Notes: generated by a model not told the origin, from the letters alone. Positions 34,042 to 44,002 are shown, counted from the first letter of the stretch. The stretch is 64,000 nucleotides of DNA from Streptomyces longwoodensis (GCF_001514125.1 NZ_KQ948567.1:82680-146679), one strand, 5' to 3'. Program-made: numbers and translations.

Positions 34042-35436
34042 TCAGCCCGGTCCCCGGCCCGGCCCGGAGCCGCTGTCCGTACCCGTGTCCCTGCCTGTGT
34101 CCCTGTCCGTGTCCCTGCCCGGATCCGCATGCGCGTTCCGGTCCGTGTCCGGCCCGGGCTCCGCGTCCCTCCCCGCCGGCGGTACGGCCGGCGCCCCCGT
34201 CCGCATCCTCGTCCAGAGGCGTCGGGCGCGCGTGGCGGCGCCCGGTCCCTCCGCGCGGATCCGGTGGCCCTGCACCCGGGGGTCGTCGGCGACGGCGTAC
34301 CGCTTCACGTACGCCCCGAGGAACGCCTGGAGCGTGGCGACCGCCGGGATGGCGATCAGCGCGCCGACCGCGCCGAGCAGCGCGGTGCCCGCGACGACGG
34401 AGCCGAAGGCGACGGCCGGGTGGATGTCCACCGTCTTGGCCGTCAGCTTCGGCTGGAGCATGTAGTTCTCGAACTGCTGGTAGACCACGACGAAGATCAG
34501 CACCCACAGCGCGTACCAGGGATTGACCGTGAAGGCGATCAGCATGGGCAGCGCGCCCGCGAGGTAGGTGCCGATGGTCGGGATGAACTGGGAGACCACG
34601 CCCACCCACACACCGAGCACGGGCGCGTACGGGATGCCGAGGGCCTGGAACAGTATGTAGTGGGCGACCCCGGAGACCAGCGCCATCAGTCCGCGCGAAT
34701 ACAGGTACCCGCCGGTCTTGTCGACGGCGATCTCCCAGGCGCGCAGCACCTCGGCCTGCCGGGCCGGCGGCAGCACGGAGCACAGGGCGCGCCGCAGCCG
34801 CGGGCCGTCGGCGGCGAAGTAGAAGGCGAACAGCGCGATCGTCAGCAGTTGGAAGAGCCCGCCGAGGACCTGGGTCGAGACGTCCAGCACGCCCGCCGCG
34901 CTGTTCTGCGCGTACTTCTTGAGCCACTGGGAGTGCAGCAGCCCTTCCTGGATGTCGACGCGCCGGAGGTGGGTGTGGAACGAGTCGTTGACCCAGCTGA
35001 TGACCGAGTCGAGGTAGTCGGGGAAGCCCTCGACCAGCTTGATGATCTGCCCGGCGAGCATCGATCCGAGCAGGGTGAAGAACCCGGCGAGGACGACGAA
35101 GAGGCCGAAGAAGACGATGAAGGTGGCGAGTCCCCTGCGCATGCCGTAGGAGGCCATCCGGCTGACCGCGGGTTCGACCGCGAGCGCCAGGAAGAACGCG
35201 ATGAGGATGTTGATCAGCAGACCGAGGACCTGGTGGAAGGCCCAGGTGCCGAGCTGGAACAACGCGATGAGGGCGAGCGCGAGGACCATCGCGCGCGGGA
35301 GCCAGCGGGGCATGCGCGCGCCCGGCGCGGCGGCGCCGTCGGCCGGTCCGGCCGGGGGCGTCTCCCCGGGCGCGGAGGGGTGCCGGGCGATCTGGCCGGA
35401 CTCGTCAGTGGGTGCCACGGACCAAGTCTCGCCCAC
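34042..35436 (-). CDS. AI-2E family transporter (PerM-like)
   Basis: A 464-residue membrane protein with about eight TM segments. The N-terminal 45 residues are Pro/Gly-rich; the core has PRAMVLALALIALFQLGTWAFHQVLGLL, AFFLALAVEPAV and the family block GVVSQFIPTIGTYLAGALPMLIAF. The C-terminal 75 residues are hydrophilic and end in an Arg-Asp-Thr/Gly repeat encoded by a GTGTCC-type DNA repeat (about 34080-34140). The family includes AI-2 exporters and Na+/H+ antiporters; the substrate here is unknown. GTG at 35436 is used; a GTG at 35418 is equally possible. Confidence 0.88.
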   Translation of the reverse strand: MGETWSVAPTDESGQIARHPSAPGETPPAGPADGAAAPGARMPRWLPRAMVLALALIALFQLGTWAFHQVLGLLINILIAFFLALAVEPAVSRMASYGMRRGLATFIVFFGLFVVLAGFFTLLGSMLAGQIIKLVEGFPDYLDSVISWVNDSFHTHLRRVDIQEGLLHSQWLKKYAQNSAAGVLDVSTQVLGGLFQLLTIALFAFYFAADGPRLRRALCSVLPPARQAEVLRAWEIAVDKTGGYLYSRGLMALVSGVAHYILFQALGIPYAPVLGVWVGVVSQFIPTIGTYLAGALPMLIAFTVNPWYALWVLIFVVVYQQFENYMLQPKLTAKTVDIHPAVAFGSVVAGTALLGAVGALIAIPAVATLQAFLGAYVKRYAVADDPRVQGHRIRAEGPGAATRARRLWTRMRTGAPAVPPAGRDAEPGPDTDRNAHADPGRDTDRDTGRDTGTDSGSGPGRGPG

Positions 35437-35478
35437 GCCACCGACAATCGAGCGCCCCCCTGCGATCTTCGTTACCGA

Positions 35479-35673
35479 TCAGCGCTTCTCCAGGGGCACG
35501 TTCATCACGTCGCAGACCACGCGCCACACGTCCTTCGCGTCCCAGCCGGCCGCCAGCGCCTCCTGCACCGTGCGTCCGCCGAGCTCCGACATCACGTGGT
35601 CGCGCGCGAAGGTCTCGGCGTACCCGGCACCGAAGTGCTCCGCCATCCGCTCCCAGAAAACCGTCAACCGCAT
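35479..35673 (-). CDS. DUF3046 family protein
   Basis: A 64-residue protein: MRLTVFWERMAEHFG, YAETFARDHVMSELGGRTV, WDAKDVWRVVCDVMNVP. This matches the small actinobacterial DUF3046 family, which is regularly found close to recA-recX. The function is unknown. It lies 43 bases upstream of the AI-2E transporter gene on the same strand. Confidence 0.88.
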   Translation of the reverse strand: MRLTVFWERMAEHFGAGYAETFARDHVMSELGGRTVQEALAAGWDAKDVWRVVCDVMNVPLEKR

Positions 35674-35752
35674 GATCCCAGTATCCCGCCCGCGAGGGTG
35701 GCCCCGGTCGGTGCGGCCTGCGGGGACCGCTTTCCGCCCTACGGTCTGACGC

Positions 35753-36697
35753 ATGGCCGACACCGGAGCAGCCCCACTCCCCCAGACGCCCCCGGCGCAG
35801 TCCCCGCTCTTCCGCGCCGAGCAGTTCGTCTGGCTCACCGCACGCGTGCTGGAACAGCGCCTCTTCACCCACCGCTTCCTGAACGGTGCCGCCGACCCCG
35901 TGGAGACCGCGCTGGAGGCCTACCGCACCGAGGACGGCGGCTACGGCCACGCGCTGGAGCCCGACCTGCGCGGCCCCGTCAGCCAGCCCCTGCACACCGC
36001 CCACGCCCTGCGCGTCCTGGACGCCATCGGCCGGTGCGGCGGACAGCGCGTGGAGCGCGTGTGCCGGTACCTGACGTCGGTCTCCACGGCCGACGGCGCC
36101 CTGCCGGCGATCCATCCGAGCCAGCGCGGCTACCCGGCGGCGCCCTTCGTCCCGGTCGTCGACGACCCGCCGGGCGAGCTCCTGGCCACCGGGCCCGTGG
36201 TGGGGGTGCTGCACCGCAACGAGGTGTGGCACGCCTGGCTGTTCCGGGCGACCGACTTCTGCTGGCGGGCGGTGGAGTCGCTGGAGAGGTCCCACCCGTA
36301 CGAGGTGGAGGCCGCCGTGGCCTTCCTCGACTCCGCGCCCGACCGTCCCCGCGCCGAGGCGGCCGCCGAGCGGCTGGGCCGCCTGGTGCGCGAGCAGCGG
36401 CTCGTCGCGCTCGATCCGGACGACCTGGGGGCGTACCCGGTCGCGCCGGGCTACGCCCCCGGCGAGCACCACTTCCCGCACGACTTCGCGCGGACCCCGC
36501 ACTCGCTCGCGCGCGCGTGGTTCAGCGACGGTGAAACGGCCCGCTCGCTGGACCACCTCGCCGCTGAGCAACAGGAGGACGGCGGCTGGCCGATCCGCTG
36601 GCGCACCTGGGCCGCCGCGCCCGCCCTGGAGTCCCGCGCGCTGGTCACCATCGAGGCGCTGACCACGCTCAGGGCGCATGGAAGGGCGATCGGCTGA
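35753..36697 (+). CDS. Hypothetical protein with terpenoid-cyclase-like alpha/alpha barrel
   Basis: A 314-residue protein. It contains repeated elements of the prenyltransferase/squalene-cyclase type: ALEAYRTEDGGYGHALEPDLRG (about 50-75), LTSVSTADGALPAIHPS and, near the end, LAAEQQEDGGWPIRWRTW (about 270-290). The QEDGGW and TEDGGYGH pieces resemble QW motifs, but the catalytic DXDD of squalene-hopene cyclases is absent, so a binding or structural role is as likely as catalysis. The ATG at 35753 is the only start before the conserved region. Divergent from the DUF3046 gene. Confidence 0.75.
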   Translation: MADTGAAPLPQTPPAQSPLFRAEQFVWLTARVLEQRLFTHRFLNGAADPVETALEAYRTEDGGYGHALEPDLRGPVSQPLHTAHALRVLDAIGRCGGQRVERVCRYLTSVSTADGALPAIHPSQRGYPAAPFVPVVDDPPGELLATGPVVGVLHRNEVWHAWLFRATDFCWRAVESLERSHPYEVEAAVAFLDSAPDRPRAEAAAERLGRLVREQRLVALDPDDLGAYPVAPGYAPGEHHFPHDFARTPHSLARAWFSDGETARSLDHLAAEQQEDGGWPIRWRTWAAAPALESRALVTIEALTTLRAHGRAIG

Positions 36698-36867
36698 CGG
36701 GAGCGCGGCACCGCGGCGCCGGCCGTCGCCCCGACGTCCCGCGCGTGCCGCCACTCCCCGGTAGTCGCCCCCGACACCGTGCGCGTGCCACCACTCCCGA
36801 CGTCGCCCCGGCGCCACGCGCGCGACCACCATCGGCCGTCGCGCCTCGCGCGCGTACGTCTCTGCGC

Positions 36868-37176
36868 TCAGCCCCCCAGCGCCCGCACCCCCGCCGTCAC
36901 CACCACGGCCGCCGCGACGACCAGCAGGAACGGTGCCCGCAGCACCACGGCCACGGCGGCCGCGGCGAGCCCGGCGGCACGGGCGTCGAGCACCAGCGTG
37001 TGGCCGTCGGCGAAGGTCTGCTGGGCCGTGAGGGCGGCCAGGAGGGCGACGGGCAGCAGGGCGGCGAGCCTGCGGACGAGCGGCCGTTCCAGGACTCCGG
37101 CGGGCACCAGGAGCCCGGCCAGCTTGACGACGTAGCAGCCGAGCGCGGTCGCGCCGATGGCGATCCAGGTGTTCAC
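36868..37176 (-). CDS. azlD: AzlD-family branched-chain amino acid exporter subunit
   Basis: A 102-residue protein with four hydrophobic segments (TWIAIGATALGCYVVKLAGLL, then ALLPVALLAALTAQQTF and two more), typical of AzlD, the small partner of AzlC. Its GTG overlaps the azlC stop (GTGA at 37173-37176). Together they form a branched-chain amino acid exporter. Confidence 0.9.
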   Translation of the reverse strand: MNTWIAIGATALGCYVVKLAGLLVPAGVLERPLVRRLAALLPVALLAALTAQQTFADGHTLVLDARAAGLAAAAVAVVLRAPFLLVVAAAVVVTAGVRALGG

Positions 37177-38006
37177 CGGTGGTCCCCGTCCTCGTCGTCG
37201 TGTGCCTGCGCGGCCTCCGCGCGAGGCTCTCCCTGCCGGTCCACGGCGCCGCCCGCGGGCCGGCGCTCCCGTGTCGCACCGTCCCGGCCCCGGCGCACGC
37301 CCTGTGCCCACAGCACCGCCGGTGCCGCCAGGGCCGCGACCAGCACGGGCACGCCCGCCGGGAGGACGGGCAGCAGACCGAGGCCGAGCAGGACGGCGCA
37401 GCCGGCCACCGTGCGCTCGGTGCCGGACTTCAGCATGGGCGCGAGCAGCGCCAGGAAGACCGCCGGGCCCGCCGCGTCGAGCCCCCACGCGTCCGTGTCG
37501 CCGATGGCCTCCGCGCCCAGGGCGCCCAGCAGGGTGGTGAGGTTCCACAGCACGTAGAGGCTGAGCCCGGTCACGGCGAAGCCGAGCCGCACGCCCCGCC
37601 GGTCGGTCTGCGCCAGCGCCACGGCCGTCGTCTCGTCGATGACCCACTGCGCGGCGAACGGGCGCAGGAAGCGCGGGAGGGCCAGCAGCTGGGACAGGCG
37701 CAGCCCGTAGAACGCGTTGCGCACGCCCAGGAAGAAGGCGCCCGCGGCCGCCGTGAGCGGGTTGCCGCCCGCCGCGAGCGCCCCCACGAGGGCGAACTGG
37801 GAGGCGCCGGTGAACACCAGCAGGCTCAGCGCGCAGGTCTGCCACACCGAGAGTCCGCTGCCCGCCGAGGTCACCCCGAAGGCGAACCCCGACAGTCCCA
37901 CGGCGATCCCCACCCCCAGGGCGTCCCGTACGACGGCCCGGTCCGGCCGTCGCGCGCCGTCGGGTCCCGTCACGTCCGTGTCCGCGAATGCTGTTCGTTC
38001 TCCCAC
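37173..38006 (-). CDS. azlC: AzlC-family branched-chain amino acid exporter
   Basis: A 277-residue membrane protein with about six TM segments. Family blocks include GIAVGLSGFAFGVTSAGSGLSVWQT, SLLVFTGASQFALVGALAAGG, FFLGVRNAFYGLRLS and QWVIDETTAVAL. The C-terminal 40 residues are charged and hydrophilic. The GTG at 38006 lies inside the 3' end of the araC gene, overlapping it by 37 bases, so the three genes are an operon. The start is uncertain by about ten residues. Confidence 0.92.
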   Translation of the reverse strand: MGERTAFADTDVTGPDGARRPDRAVVRDALGVGIAVGLSGFAFGVTSAGSGLSVWQTCALSLLVFTGASQFALVGALAAGGNPLTAAAGAFFLGVRNAFYGLRLSQLLALPRFLRPFAAQWVIDETTAVALAQTDRRGVRLGFAVTGLSLYVLWNLTTLLGALGAEAIGDTDAWGLDAAGPAVFLALLAPMLKSGTERTVAGCAVLLGLGLLPVLPAGVPVLVAALAAPAVLWAQGVRRGRDGATRERRPAGGAVDRQGEPRAEAAQAHDDEDGDHR

Positions 38007-38911
38007 GCGTCCGACGGTAGGAGCAGCCGGGCCGCGGTGTCTTGTACGTTCTTGCGCCCGCCGCCGTCCCGGTCCTCCGGCTCGCCCCGGCCCGAGCGCT
38101 CCCGCCGGTACGCGCCCGGCGGTACGCCCACGATGCGGGTGAAGTGGCGGTTGAGGTGGGGCTGGTCGGTGAACCCGACGGCCAGGGCCGCCTCGGCCGG
38201 GGCGGTGCCGGCGTCCAGCAGCCGCCGGGCCCGCCGCACCCGCGCGTCCGTGAGCCACGCGTGCGGCGGCATGCCGTAGGCGTCCCGGAAGGCACGCAGC
38301 AGGGCGAACGGACTGGTGCCCAGTTCGGCGGCCAGCTTCTCGAGGGTCGGCGGCTCCGCCAGCCGCTCCTCCAGCACGGCCCGCGCGCGTGCCGCGAGGC
38401 GGGCACCGGCGGTGCGCACCGGCCGGGCCGGCGGGGAGCCGCCGTTCAGGCGCAGCAGGCGGGTCACGGCCACCCGCAGCAGCGTGTCGGCGGCCAGCGC
38501 GTTGCCCTCGTCGGCGGCCCGGAGCACCTGGTGCACGAGCGCGCCCGCGTAGGGGTCGTCGAGCACCGGGCTGACGAACGCGGGCGTGCCCCGCAGCGTG
38601 GTCGTCTCGGCCGCTATCGCCGCGACCACCTCGGGCGACGGGTACACCGCCGCGTACCGCCACCCCTCGGGCACCCCGGCCCGCCCGGTGTGCGGGGTGT
38701 CCGGGTTGACCAGCGCGAGGGCGCCGGGCCCGGCGTACTGCTCCGCGCCGCCGTGGTGGAAGACCTCGACGCCGTCGGCGATGGCGGCGATCACGAACTC
38801 CTCGTGGGTGTGCCGCGCGAACGCCTTGCGGACGTACCGTGCGCGCAGCAGGTCGACGCCGGGCAGCTCCTCGTACTGCCAGTGCCGCGCCCGCTCGCCC
38901 GAACCTGCCAT
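37970..38911 (-). CDS. AraC-family transcriptional regulator
   Basis: A 313-residue regulator with an N-terminal cupin-type ligand-binding domain (about 5-140: HTHEEFVIAAIADGVEVFHHGG, GPGALALVNPDTPHTG) and a C-terminal AraC helix-turn-helix pair (about 190-285: LEKLAAELGTSPFALLRAFRDAYG, then AALAVGFTDQPHLNRHFTRIVG). It precedes and overlaps azlCD, so it probably controls that exporter in response to an amino acid or related ligand; this is inferred from gene order. ATG at 38911. Divergent from lhr across 93 bases. Confidence 0.92.
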   Translation of the reverse strand: MAGSGERARHWQYEELPGVDLLRARYVRKAFARHTHEEFVIAAIADGVEVFHHGGAEQYAGPGALALVNPDTPHTGRAGVPEGWRYAAVYPSPEVVAAIAAETTTLRGTPAFVSPVLDDPYAGALVHQVLRAADEGNALAADTLLRVAVTRLLRLNGGSPPARPVRTAGARLAARARAVLEERLAEPPTLEKLAAELGTSPFALLRAFRDAYGMPPHAWLTDARVRRARRLLDAGTAPAEAALAVGFTDQPHLNRHFTRIVGVPPGAYRRERSGRGEPEDRDGGGRKNVQDTAARLLLPSDAWENEQHSRTRT

Positions 38912-39004
38912 GCCCCCATTCTCCGTCCCGCCGTCCGGCGTCCCGAGGCCGCGCCGTCCACGCAGCTCAGGGCCATTGTCAGTGGCCGGGTGCAGGATGG
39001 ACGC

Positions 39005-42000
39005 ATGGTCAGCTCCGCACACCGGGCCCTCGACGGCTTCTCCCCCGCGACCCGCGGCTGGTTCACGGGGGCGTTCTCCGCGCCCACCGCGGCCCAGGCG
39101 GGCGCGTGGCGGGCCATCGGCGAGGGCTCGGACGTGCTGGTGGTGGCCCCGACGGGCTCCGGCAAGACCCTGGCGGCCTTCCTCGCCGCGCTGGACCAGC
39201 TCGCCTCGACGCCCCCGCCGGCCGACCCGAAGAAGCGCTGCCGCGTGCTGTACGTGTCGCCGCTGAAGGCCCTCGCGGTGGACGTGGAGCGCAACCTCCG
39301 CAGCCCCCTGACCGGCATCCGCCAGGAGTCGGTGCGCCTCGGCCTGCCCGAGCCCGAGGTGAAGGTGGGCATCCGCTCCGGCGACACCCCGCCCGCGGAG
39401 CGCCGCGCGCTGTCCACGCGCCCGCCGGACATCCTGATCACCACGCCGGAGTCGCTGTTCCTGATGCTGACGTCGGCCACGCGCGACGCGCTGACCGGCG
39501 TGGAGACGGTGATCCTGGACGAGGTGCACGCGGTCGCGGGCACCAAGCGCGGGGCGCACCTGGCGCTGTCCCTGGAGCGGCTGGACGAGCTGCTGCCGAA
39601 GCCGGCCCGCCGGATCGGCCTGTCGGCGACGGTCCGCCCGGTCGACGAGGTGGCCCGGTACCTCTCGCCGCGCCGCAAGGTGGAGATCGTCCAGCCGGAC
39701 TCCGGCAAGGAGTTCGACCTGTCGGTCGTCGTGCCGGTGGAAGACCTGGCCGAGCTGGGGGGCTCGCCGGTCGCCGACGGCTCGGAGGGTGCCGAGCGCC
39801 CCTCGATCTGGCCGCACGTCGAGGAGCGGATCACCGACCTGGTCCAGGCCCACCGCTCCACGATCGTCTTCGCGAACTCGCGGCGCCTGGCGGAGCGCCT
39901 GTGCAACCGGCTGAACGAGATCGCCTACGAGCGCGCCACCGGCGAGCCCCTGGACGAGCACCACTCCCCGGCCGAGCTGATGGGCGGCTCGGGCGCAGCC
40001 CAGGGCGCCCCGCCGGTCATCGCGCGCGCCCACCACGGGTCGGTCTCCAAGGAGCAGCGGGCCCTGGTCGAGGAGGACCTGAAGGCCGGCCGCCTGCCCG
40101 CCGTGGTCGCCACGTCCAGCCTGGAGCTGGGCATCGACATGGGCGCCGTCGACCTCGTCGTGCAGGTCGAGTCCCCGCCGTCGGTCGCCTCCGGCCTCCA
40201 GCGCGTGGGCCGCGCCGGCCACCAGGTGGGCGCCGTCTCCACGGGCGTGGTCTTCCCGAAGTACCGGGGCGACCTGGTCCAGGCGGCCGTGGTGACCGAG
40301 CGGATGCGCCAGGGCGCGATCGAGTCCCTGCGCGTCCCCGCCAACCCGCTGGACGTGCTGGCCCAGCAGCTGGTCGCGATGACCTCGATGGACACCTGGC
40401 AGGTGGACGACCTGCTCGCCATGGTCCGCCGGGCCGCGCCGTTCGCCTCGCTGCCGGAGTCGGCGTTCACGGCGACCCTCGACATGCTCGCCGGCCGCTA
40501 TCCGTCGGACGCGTTCGCCGAGCTGCGCCCGCGCGTGGTGTGGGACCGGGTCACCGGCACGGTGACCGGCCGCCCCGGCGCCCAGCGCCTCGCCGTGACC
40601 TCGGGCGGCACGATCCCCGACCGCGGCCTGTTCGGCGTGTTCCTCGCGGGCTCGGACCCGAAGAAGGGCGGCGGCCGGGTCGGCGAGCTGGACGAGGAGA
40701 TGGTCTACGAGTCGCGCGTGGGCGACGTCTTCACCCTCGGCACGAGCTCCTGGCGCATCGAGGACATCACCCGCGACCGGGTGCTGGTCTCCCCCGCGCC
40801 CGGGGTGCCGGGACGGCTGCCCTTCTGGAAGGGCGACCAGCTGGGCCGCCCGCTGGAACTGGGCCGCGCGGTGGGCGCGTTCCTGCGCGAGGTGGGCTCG
40901 CTGTCCAAGGAGGACGCCCGGCTGCGCCTGCTCACCGCGGGCCTGGACGCGTGGGCCGTGGACAACGTGCTGACCTACCTGGACGAACAGCGCGAGGCCT
41001 GCGGTCACGTCCCCGACGACCGCACCATCGTGGTGGAGCGCTTCCGCGACGAGCTGGGCGACTGGCGCGTCGTCGTGCACTCCCCCTTCGGCGCGCAGGT
41101 CCACGCCCCCTGGGCCCTCGCCCTGAACGCCCGCCTCGCCGAGCGGTACGGCATGGACGCCCAGGTCATGCACGCCGACGACGGCATCGTGCTGCGCCTG
41201 CCCGACGCCGACCTGATGGGCCTGGACCTGCTCGACCAGGAGCCGAGGACGGCCGGCACGGAGTACGACGCCGACCAGGCCCCGGTCGGCGCGGCCGACG
41301 TCGTCTTCGACAAGGGCGAGGTCGACCAGGTCGTCACCGACCAGGTCGGCGGCTCGGCCCTGTTCGCCTCCCGCTTCCGCGAGTGCGCCGCCCGCGCGCT
41401 GCTGCTGCCGCGCCGCAACCCCGGCCGGCGCACCCCGCTGTGGCAGCAGCGCCAGCGCGCCGCGCAACTGCTGGAGGTGGCCAGCGAGTTCGGCTCGTTC
41501 CCGATCGTCCTGGAGGCCGTCCGCGAGTGCCTGCAGGACGTGTTCGACGTCCCCGGGCTCGTGGAGCTGATGGGCGACCTGGAGTCCCGCAGGGTCCGCC
41601 TGGTCGAGGTCACCACGCCCGAGCCGTCCCCCTTCGCGCGCTCCCTCCTCTTCGGCTACGTCGCCCAGTTCCTGTACGAGGGCGACTCCCCGCTCGCCGA
41701 ACGCCGTGCCGCCGCGCTGTCCCTGGACTCCCGGCTGCTCGCCGAACTGCTCGGCCAGGCGGAGCTGCGCGAGCTGCTCGACGCGGAGGTGCTGGCCGAG
41801 CTGGAGCAGGAGCTGCAGTGGCTCACCGAGGACCGCCGCATCAAGGACGCCGAGGGCGTCGCGGACCTCCTGCGCCTCCTCGGCCCGCTCACCGACGCGG
41901 AGCTGGCCGAGCGCGGCGCCGAGCCGCACTGGGCGCCCGAGCTGGCCGCCGCCCGCCGCGCCATCAAGGTCCGCGTCGCCGGCACCGACCACTGGGCCGC

Positions 42001-44002
42001 GATCGAGGACGCGGGCCGCCTGCGCGACGCCCTGGGCACCGCGCTGCCGGTCGGCGTCCCCGAGGCGTTCACCGAGCCGGTGAAGGACCCGCTGGGCGAC
42101 CTCCTCGCGCGCTATGCCCGCACCCACGGCCCGTTCACCTCGGCGACGGCAGCCGCCCGCTTCGGCCTGGGCGTGGCGGTCACGGAGGGCGCCCTCCAGC
42201 GGCTGGCCGCGAGCGGCCGGGTCGTCCAGGGCGAGTTCCACCCGGCCGGGATCGGCCAGGAGTGGTGCGACGCGACCGTCCTGCGCCGACTGCGCCGCCG
42301 CTCGCTGGCCGCGCTGCGGCACGAGCTGGAGCCGGTGCCGCCGGCCGCGCTCGCCCAGTTCCTCCCCCAGTGGCAGCACATCGGCACGGGCCACGCGCTG
42401 CGCGGGGTCGACGGACTGGTGCGCGCCATCGAGCAGTTGCAGGGCGCGTCGGTCCCGGCGTCCGCCCTGGAGAGGCTCGTGCTGCCCTCCCGCGTGACCG
42501 ACTACACCCCCGCGATGCTCGACGAACTCACCGCCGCGGGCGAGGTCGTCTGGGCGGGCGCGGGGTCCCTGCCCGGCAAGGACGGCTGGATCTCCCTGTA
42601 CCTGGCCGACGCCGCCCCGCTGCTCCTGCCCGCGCCGCACCCCCTGGAGCTGACCGCCCTGCACCAGTCGGTGCTCGACGCCCTCTCCGGCGGCTACGGC
42701 CTGTTCTTCCGCCAGATCGCCGACCAGGTCCGCGCCACCACGCACCCGGACGCCACAGACCCGCACCTCGCGGACGCCCTGTGGGAGCTGGCCTGGTCGG
42801 GCCGCCTCACCAACGACACCCTCGCGCCGATGCGCTCCCTGCTGGGCTCCGGCCGCACCGCGGGCTCCACGGCCCACCGCGCCAAGCGCGCGGTCCCACG
42901 CGGCCGCTACGGCTCGCTGACGGCCGCCGCCCGCTCCGCGTCCCGGGGCGGTCCCCCGACGGTCGCGGGCCGCTGGTCGCTGCTGCCGGCCCACGAGACC
43001 GACCCCACGGTCCGGGCCCACGCCCTGGCCCGTTCGCTCCTCGACCGGCACGGCGTGGTGACACGGGGCGCGGTCGCCGCCGAGGGCGTCGAGGGCGGCT
43101 TCTCGGCGACGTACCGGGTCCTGTCGGCCTTCGAGGACAGCGGCCAGGCCCGCCGCGGCTACGTGGTGGAGGGGCTCGGCGCCGCCCAGTTCGCGATGGA
43201 CGGCGCGGTGGACCGCCTGCGCGCCGTGGCCAACGCGCGCGACCGCGGAGACGGCCGGATGGACCCGACGGTCTTCGGCGGCGTCCCGGTCCCCGACGGC
43301 GGGGCGCCCGCCGGTGCCACCGGCTTCGACGCGCCCGCCCCGTACACCGCGCTGCCCGACTTCGCCGACGCCCCGGACGCGGACTTCCCGGACTTCGCGA
43401 CCACCCCCAGCGAGTGGATCTCCCCGCGCGACCTGTCCGACCTGTCCGACCCGGGCGCCGGCGGCCCGCGCGGCGGCTCGCCGAACCCGTACGCCGCCGG
43501 CCCCCGGAGCCGGGACGGCCAGAACCCCTACGGGCCGGGCTCCTCCGGCGAGGGGTCGTACGGCCGGCGCTTCGCGGATCGGGGCGGCCGCCGGGCCACC
43601 CCCGCCTCACGCGCGGTCGTCCTGGCCGCCGCCGACCCGGCCAACGCCTACGGCGCCGCCCTCGGCTGGCCGGAGCCACCGACGGGCGCCGGACACAAGC
43701 CGGGCCGCAAGGCCGGTTCCCTGGTGGTGCTGGTCGACGGCGAGCTGACGCTCTACATGGAGCGCGGCGGCAAGACCCTGCTCGCCTGGCCCACCTCCCC
43801 GGACGAGGACACGGACCCCGGCGACGACGCGCGTCTGCGCATCGCGGCGGAAGCCCTCGCCACGGCGGCCCGCGCGGGCGCCCTGGGCACGGTCACCGTG
43901 GAACGCGTCAACGGCGCGGCGGCCCTGACCTCCCCCCTCGGCACGCTGCTGGAAGCGGCGGGCTTCATCGCCACCCCCAGGGGGCTGCGCCTGCGTGCCT
44001 GA
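39005..44002 (+). CDS. lhr: Lhr-type ATP-dependent DNA helicase
   Basis: A 1665-residue superfamily 2 helicase. Walker A APTGSGKT is at 48-55, DEVH at 172-175, TTPESLF (motif Ic region) near 147, and motif VI is LQRVGRAGHQVG. Winged-helix and beta-barrel domains characteristic of Lhr core follow (about 430-900), then the Lhr C-terminal domains. Residues about 1415-1545 form an Asp/Pro/Gly-rich low-complexity insertion (GGPRGGSPNPYAAGP, GPGSSGEGSYG) before the conserved C-terminal part. Mycobacterial Lhr is induced by DNA damage; the nei gene follows 86 bases downstream, consistent with DNA repair. ATG at 39005 with AGGA ahead. Long ORFs on both other frames here are artefacts of codon bias. 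Confidence 0.95.
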   Translation: MVSSAHRALDGFSPATRGWFTGAFSAPTAAQAGAWRAIGEGSDVLVVAPTGSGKTLAAFLAALDQLASTPPPADPKKRCRVLYVSPLKALAVDVERNLRSPLTGIRQESVRLGLPEPEVKVGIRSGDTPPAERRALSTRPPDILITTPESLFLMLTSATRDALTGVETVILDEVHAVAGTKRGAHLALSLERLDELLPKPARRIGLSATVRPVDEVARYLSPRRKVEIVQPDSGKEFDLSVVVPVEDLAELGGSPVADGSEGAERPSIWPHVEERITDLVQAHRSTIVFANSRRLAERLCNRLNEIAYERATGEPLDEHHSPAELMGGSGAAQGAPPVIARAHHGSVSKEQRALVEEDLKAGRLPAVVATSSLELGIDMGAVDLVVQVESPPSVASGLQRVGRAGHQVGAVSTGVVFPKYRGDLVQAAVVTERMRQGAIESLRVPANPLDVLAQQLVAMTSMDTWQVDDLLAMVRRAAPFASLPESAFTATLDMLAGRYPSDAFAELRPRVVWDRVTGTVTGRPGAQRLAVTSGGTIPDRGLFGVFLAGSDPKKGGGRVGELDEEMVYESRVGDVFTLGTSSWRIEDITRDRVLVSPAPGVPGRLPFWKGDQLGRPLELGRAVGAFLREVGSLSKEDARLRLLTAGLDAWAVDNVLTYLDEQREACGHVPDDRTIVVERFRDELGDWRVVVHSPFGAQVHAPWALALNARLAERYGMDAQVMHADDGIVLRLPDADLMGLDLLDQEPRTAGTEYDADQAPVGAADVVFDKGEVDQVVTDQVGGSALFASRFRECAARALLLPRRNPGRRTPLWQQRQRAAQLLEVASEFGSFPIVLEAVRECLQDVFDVPGLVELMGDLESRRVRLVEVTTPEPSPFARSLLFGYVAQFLYEGDSPLAERRAAALSLDSRLLAELLGQAELRELLDAEVLAELEQELQWLTEDRRIKDAEGVADLLRLLGPLTDAELAERGAEPHWAPELAAARRAIKVRVAGTDHWAAIEDAGRLRDALGTALPVGVPEAFTEPVKDPLGDLLARYARTHGPFTSATAAARFGLGVAVTEGALQRLAASGRVVQGEFHPAGIGQEWCDATVLRRLRRRSLAALRHELEPVPPAALAQFLPQWQHIGTGHALRGVDGLVRAIEQLQGASVPASALERLVLPSRVTDYTPAMLDELTAAGEVVWAGAGSLPGKDGWISLYLADAAPLLLPAPHPLELTALHQSVLDALSGGYGLFFRQIADQVRATTHPDATDPHLADALWELAWSGRLTNDTLAPMRSLLGSGRTAGSTAHRAKRAVPRGRYGSLTAAARSASRGGPPTVAGRWSLLPAHETDPTVRAHALARSLLDRHGVVTRGAVAAEGVEGGFSATYRVLSAFEDSGQARRGYVVEGLGAAQFAMDGAVDRLRAVANARDRGDGRMDPTVFGGVPVPDGGAPAGATGFDAPAPYTALPDFADAPDADFPDFATTPSEWISPRDLSDLSDPGAGGPRGGSPNPYAAGPRSRDGQNPYGPGSSGEGSYGRRFADRGGRRATPASRAVVLAAADPANAYGAALGWPEPPTGAGHKPGRKAGSLVVLVDGELTLYMERGGKTLLAWPTSPDEDTDPGDDARLRIAAEALATAARAGALGTVTVERVNGAAALTSPLGTLLEAAGFIATPRGLRLRA

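Noticed and set aside
35753..36697. Squalene-hopene cyclase or terpene synthase
   Set aside because: QW-like motifs are present, but the length is half that of a cyclase and the catalytic DXDD is missing.
37970..43051. A 1693-codon open frame on the minus strand
   Set aside because: Only its first-described AraC part (37970-38911) is real. The rest is antisense to lhr and arises because high third-position GC removes stop codons from the opposite strand.
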